Origin: Daejeonella lutea
GTDB taxonomy: Bacteria; Bacteroidota; Bacteroidia; Sphingobacteriales; Sphingobacteriaceae
Assembly (NCBI RefSeq): GCF_900168015.1
Contig: NZ_FUYR01000001.1
Location: 1,486,943-1,550,942, forward strand
Length of the DNA stretch: 64,000 nt
Reading direction: 5' to 3'
Shown: one piece after another, positions 61,880 to 64,000 of the stretch
Numbering within the stretch: position 1 is the stretch's first letter
Layout of the letters: every line of letters begins with the position of its first letter
Notes under the pieces: model-generated
Databases searched by the model: none
What the model was told of the DNA's origin: nothing
What the model saw: only the letters and a program-made list of their open reading frames with translations
Made by a program: the position numbers and the translations under genes

Positions 61880-61954
61880 AAAATTCAATTTAACTAGTCT
61901 TCAACAAATTCCAATTTTCTTGAAATCAACTTCTCCGATTCTAGTTCAACAAAA

Positions 61955-62797
61955 ATGAATTACATAGAATATACTTTTATACTCTCCGGTAACGAATATT
62001 TTCATCAGGATCTATTAATCAACTCCCTTGCTGAGATCGGATTTGATACGTTTGAAGACATGAAGAGTGGTTTTAAGGCATATATTTCAGATAGAGAAGG
62101 CATTACAGAACTTATCGATCAAATTGGTAAGGAGTATTCCAATATGTTCACGTTTACATTTGAAACAAAGAGCATTCCTCATCAAAATTGGAATGAGGTA
62201 TGGGAAAGTAACTTTGAACCACTTCGAATTAATGATCGATGTTATATCAGGGCAACTTTTCATCAACCGCATCCTGAATTTGAGTTTGAGATTATAGTCG
62301 ATCCAAAAATGGCATTCGGCACTGGCCACCATCAAACGACCGCTTTGATGATGGAATTAATGATGGAGACCGATTTTACCGATAAAGAAGTTTTGGATAT
62401 GGGCTGCGGAACTGGCATTTTGGCTATTCTAGCGTCAAAGATGGGAGCTTCACAAATTGTAGCGATCGATTGTGATCACATTTGCTTTGAAAGTACTATA
62501 GAAAATTCCCTTCTGAATAACGTTGCTAATATTAAAACACTTTGCGGGTCTAAAGAAGCTATTCCTGAGCAAAAATTTGATATTATCTTAGCTAATATTA
62601 ATCGAAACATCCTTCTCGATCAAATTGATCGCTATGCTGAGGTTTTGCAACCAGGTGGGCTAATTTTTTTTAGCGGATTTTACGAAGAACCAGACTTACA
62701 ACTGATTAAAGAAAAATCAAATGTGCATGGACTGAGTTATATTTCGCATAAGGTAAATGCCCAATGGGTAGCTGCACAATTTCAATCTAAAGGATAG
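61955..62797 (+). CDS. prmA: Ribosomal protein L11 methyltransferase
   Basis: A 280-residue SAM-dependent methyltransferase. The N-terminal small domain (YIEYTFILSGNEYFHQDLLI) recognises L11; FGTGHHQTTALMMELM and LDMGCGTGILAILASKMGA form the SAM site, and ANINRNILLDQ is the conserved NxN motif region. It trimethylates ribosomal protein L11. Length is normal. Confidence 0.93.
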   Translation: MNYIEYTFILSGNEYFHQDLLINSLAEIGFDTFEDMKSGFKAYISDREGITELIDQIGKEYSNMFTFTFETKSIPHQNWNEVWESNFEPLRINDRCYIRATFHQPHPEFEFEIIVDPKMAFGTGHHQTTALMMELMMETDFTDKEVLDMGCGTGILAILASKMGASQIVAIDCDHICFESTIENSLLNNVANIKTLCGSKEAIPEQKFDIILANINRNILLDQIDRYAEVLQPGGLIFFSGFYEEPDLQLIKEKSNVHGLSYISHKVNAQWVAAQFQSKG

Positions 62798-63215
62798 GGA
62801 TACACGATTGTACATTATAGTAGACGAAAAATTTATTCGTTTGAAACAAACTAGGCAACAAGGCATTAACTATATAATGATCGCCTCGAAATAATATTTT
62901 CAACCAAATTGGATATTAAATTAACAGTTGATTTTCTAATGAGGCGTGCTTAAATCCCCTAATAGCGAAAATACACTCTTTATTTGAGCGTTTTCCTTTC
63001 ATAAATATTATTGCGGTAAATGACGGTTTATTAACGTTCTGAACAGTATAATTACTGGTTTTCATAACTTATTTAACTCGTCAGGAAAATTAGCATATAC
63101 TGGAAAGGTTTTTGAATTACATTAATTATAAAGTAATAACATTTAGTTACCCCGCAACTTGTGGGTTGATTAGGCTATGAATTAATTTCGTTCAGAATGA
63201 TTAAATAAAATTACG
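62798..63215. other. 418-bp intergenic region
   Basis: No open frame of useful length, no RNA gene and no repeat found. One small stem, ACGAA-AAATTTA-TTCGT near 62823, is not striking. The region is AT-rich and may simply hold the promoter of the Xre regulator. Confidence 0.4.
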
Positions 63216-63551
63216 ATGAAGACATTAGGTAAAAAAATCAGATTACTGAGGCATCAAAAAAGCTGGAGTCAGGAAGATGTTGCTAAACGACTGGAGATTT
63301 CTATCCCGGCATTTTCTAAGATAGAAACAGGCATTACTGATGTAAATCTATCACGTCTGGAACAGATCTCGAAATTATTCGATATGAGTGTGGTTCAACT
63401 GCTGACATTCAACGATGCAGAGAGTCAGGAAAAATACACCTCAGAGGTGGAAGAACTAAACAAGAAGGTTACAGAGCGTGAAAAAGAAGTGATAGATCTG
63501 CAAAAAAGAATTATTGAACTTTACGAAGAACTGAGGAAAGCAAAACACTAA
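63216..63551 (+). CDS. Xre-family helix-turn-helix regulator with C-terminal coiled coil
   Basis: A 111-residue protein. Residues 7-62 form a Cro/C1-type HTH (QEDVAKRLEISIPAFSKIETG gives helices 2 and 3), followed by a long heptad region (KYTSEVEELNKKVTEREKEVIDL) likely to dimerise. It is a probable autoregulated repressor; no target site was identified. Found alone. Confidence 0.85.
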   Translation: MKTLGKKIRLLRHQKSWSQEDVAKRLEISIPAFSKIETGITDVNLSRLEQISKLFDMSVVQLLTFNDAESQEKYTSEVEELNKKVTEREKEVIDLQKRIIELYEELRKAKH

Positions 63552-63627
63552 TTTTTATACATTGAATTCCTTTTCATCCAGAAAGTATATAGAGGCTTCG
63601 ATTTGAAGCCTTTTACTTTTCATGACA

Positions 63628-64000
63628 TTACGAAAAAACCTTCCTCATAGTGACATGTCGCTTTCCAAAGGATGCTCCGGTAGCTTCATGAAGAGCAAGC
63701 ATTTTGTCATTGAAGTCGCCGACCCAGGACAGCTCCAATTCTTCATACTGCTTCAACGGAAGGACATATTCTTTGAGCTTTATAAATAACGCTGACTCGA
63801 GTCCGTGTTTTTGATAAGCCTGTTTAGTACCCATCACGACCGCACGCATCCTATTTACCCCCTTCCAGCGTTTATAAAGAAACTGGATTTTTTGCATGAT
63901 ACCCAGCCTGCCATTAAAATCTTTGATCATTTGATTAGCATCCGGCAGTATTACCACAACTGATGCAGGCTCGTCGTTGATGTAAGCAAACCAAATTAAT
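63628..64000 (-). CDS. GNAT-like acyltransferase family protein (partial, C-terminal part)
   Basis: The frame stays open to the window edge on the minus strand, with at least 124 codons before the stop at 63628. The visible part reads WFAYINDEPASVVVILPDANQ, then FNGRLGIMQKIQFLYKRWKG and a Cys-free ending KRHVTMRKVFS. It resembles the C-terminal half of a GNAT-like family in which a conserved LPDxNQ segment is followed by MNGRLFP-type sequence. The reaction is unknown, and without the N-terminus confidence is limited. The GTG at 63957 is not the true start. Confidence 0.6.
   Translation of the reverse strand, partial: LIWFAYINDEPASVVVILPDANQMIKDFNGRLGIMQKIQFLYKRWKGVNRMRAVVMGTKQAYQKHGLESALFIKLKEYVLPLKQYEELELSWVGDFNDKMLALHEATGASFGKRHVTMRKVFS

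Overview
The window looks like chromosomal DNA of a Bacteroidota bacterium, most likely Sphingobacteriaceae (Pedobacter/Mucilaginibacter type). Three things point there: a short 286-residue primary sigma factor without region 1.1, repeated Bacteroidota -7 promoter boxes (TAnnTTTG), and few Shine-Dalgarno sequences. The gene repertoire also fits: futalosine-pathway menaquinone synthesis (MqnC), a B1 metallo-beta-lactamase, DUF2147 and DUF1080 proteins, an SCO/cytochrome c pair, and IscS-IscU-IscA. This assignment is inference, since no rRNA is present. I found no tRNA, rRNA, CRISPR array, insertion sequence or prophage.

Layout. 1-3.9 kb: a cut-off DnaQ-like exonuclease, DUF3820, MFS exporter, EnvC-type murein hydrolase activator and a PAP2-like membrane protein. 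3.9-7.7 kb: ppk1-ppx polyphosphate operon and a Lys/Ala/Pro-rich histone-like protein. 7.7-13.1 kb: YajQ, a conserved protein of unknown function, Hsp20, a thioesterase and the tight folB / FAD oxidoreductase / MgtC operon. 13.1-23.3 kb: mostly envelope and accessory genes, including DUF1080, Ku, M48 protease, an orphan histidine kinase and two paralogous secreted proteins built from VAPFVWG repeats, followed by an acyl-CoA dehydrogenase. 23.5-32.4 kb: lysC-lysA, phosphohexomutase, SCO-cytochrome c, asnS, VOC protein and a Sua5-family protein. 32.5-36.6 kb: trpDFBA, preceded by a leader that looks like a classic Trp attenuator. 36.6-45.7 kb: YitT protein, short-chain dehydrogenases, recR, Na+/solute symporter, a LOG-family protein, PhzF and rpoD. 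46.1-55.1 kb: second LOG protein, guaB, an M16 protease pair, mqnC, a LytTR regulator and acyl-CoA synthetase. 55.2-64 kb: isc operon, methylmalonyl-CoA epimerase, B1 beta-lactamase, rpmE (type B), a GlmU-like protein, tpiA, prmA, an Xre regulator and a cut-off GNAT-like gene.

Most genes are housekeeping. The less ordinary signals are: (1) a 24-residue leader peptide with three consecutive Trp codons, followed by a terminator, upstream of trpD; (2) the VAPFVWG-repeat protein family; (3) a perfect 36-bp palindrome 10 bases before the sensor-kinase start; (4) five genes whose -7 box ends only 3-4 bases before the start codon, which predicts leaderless mRNAs; (5) an 11-bp x 5 tandem array and several nested intergenic palindromes.
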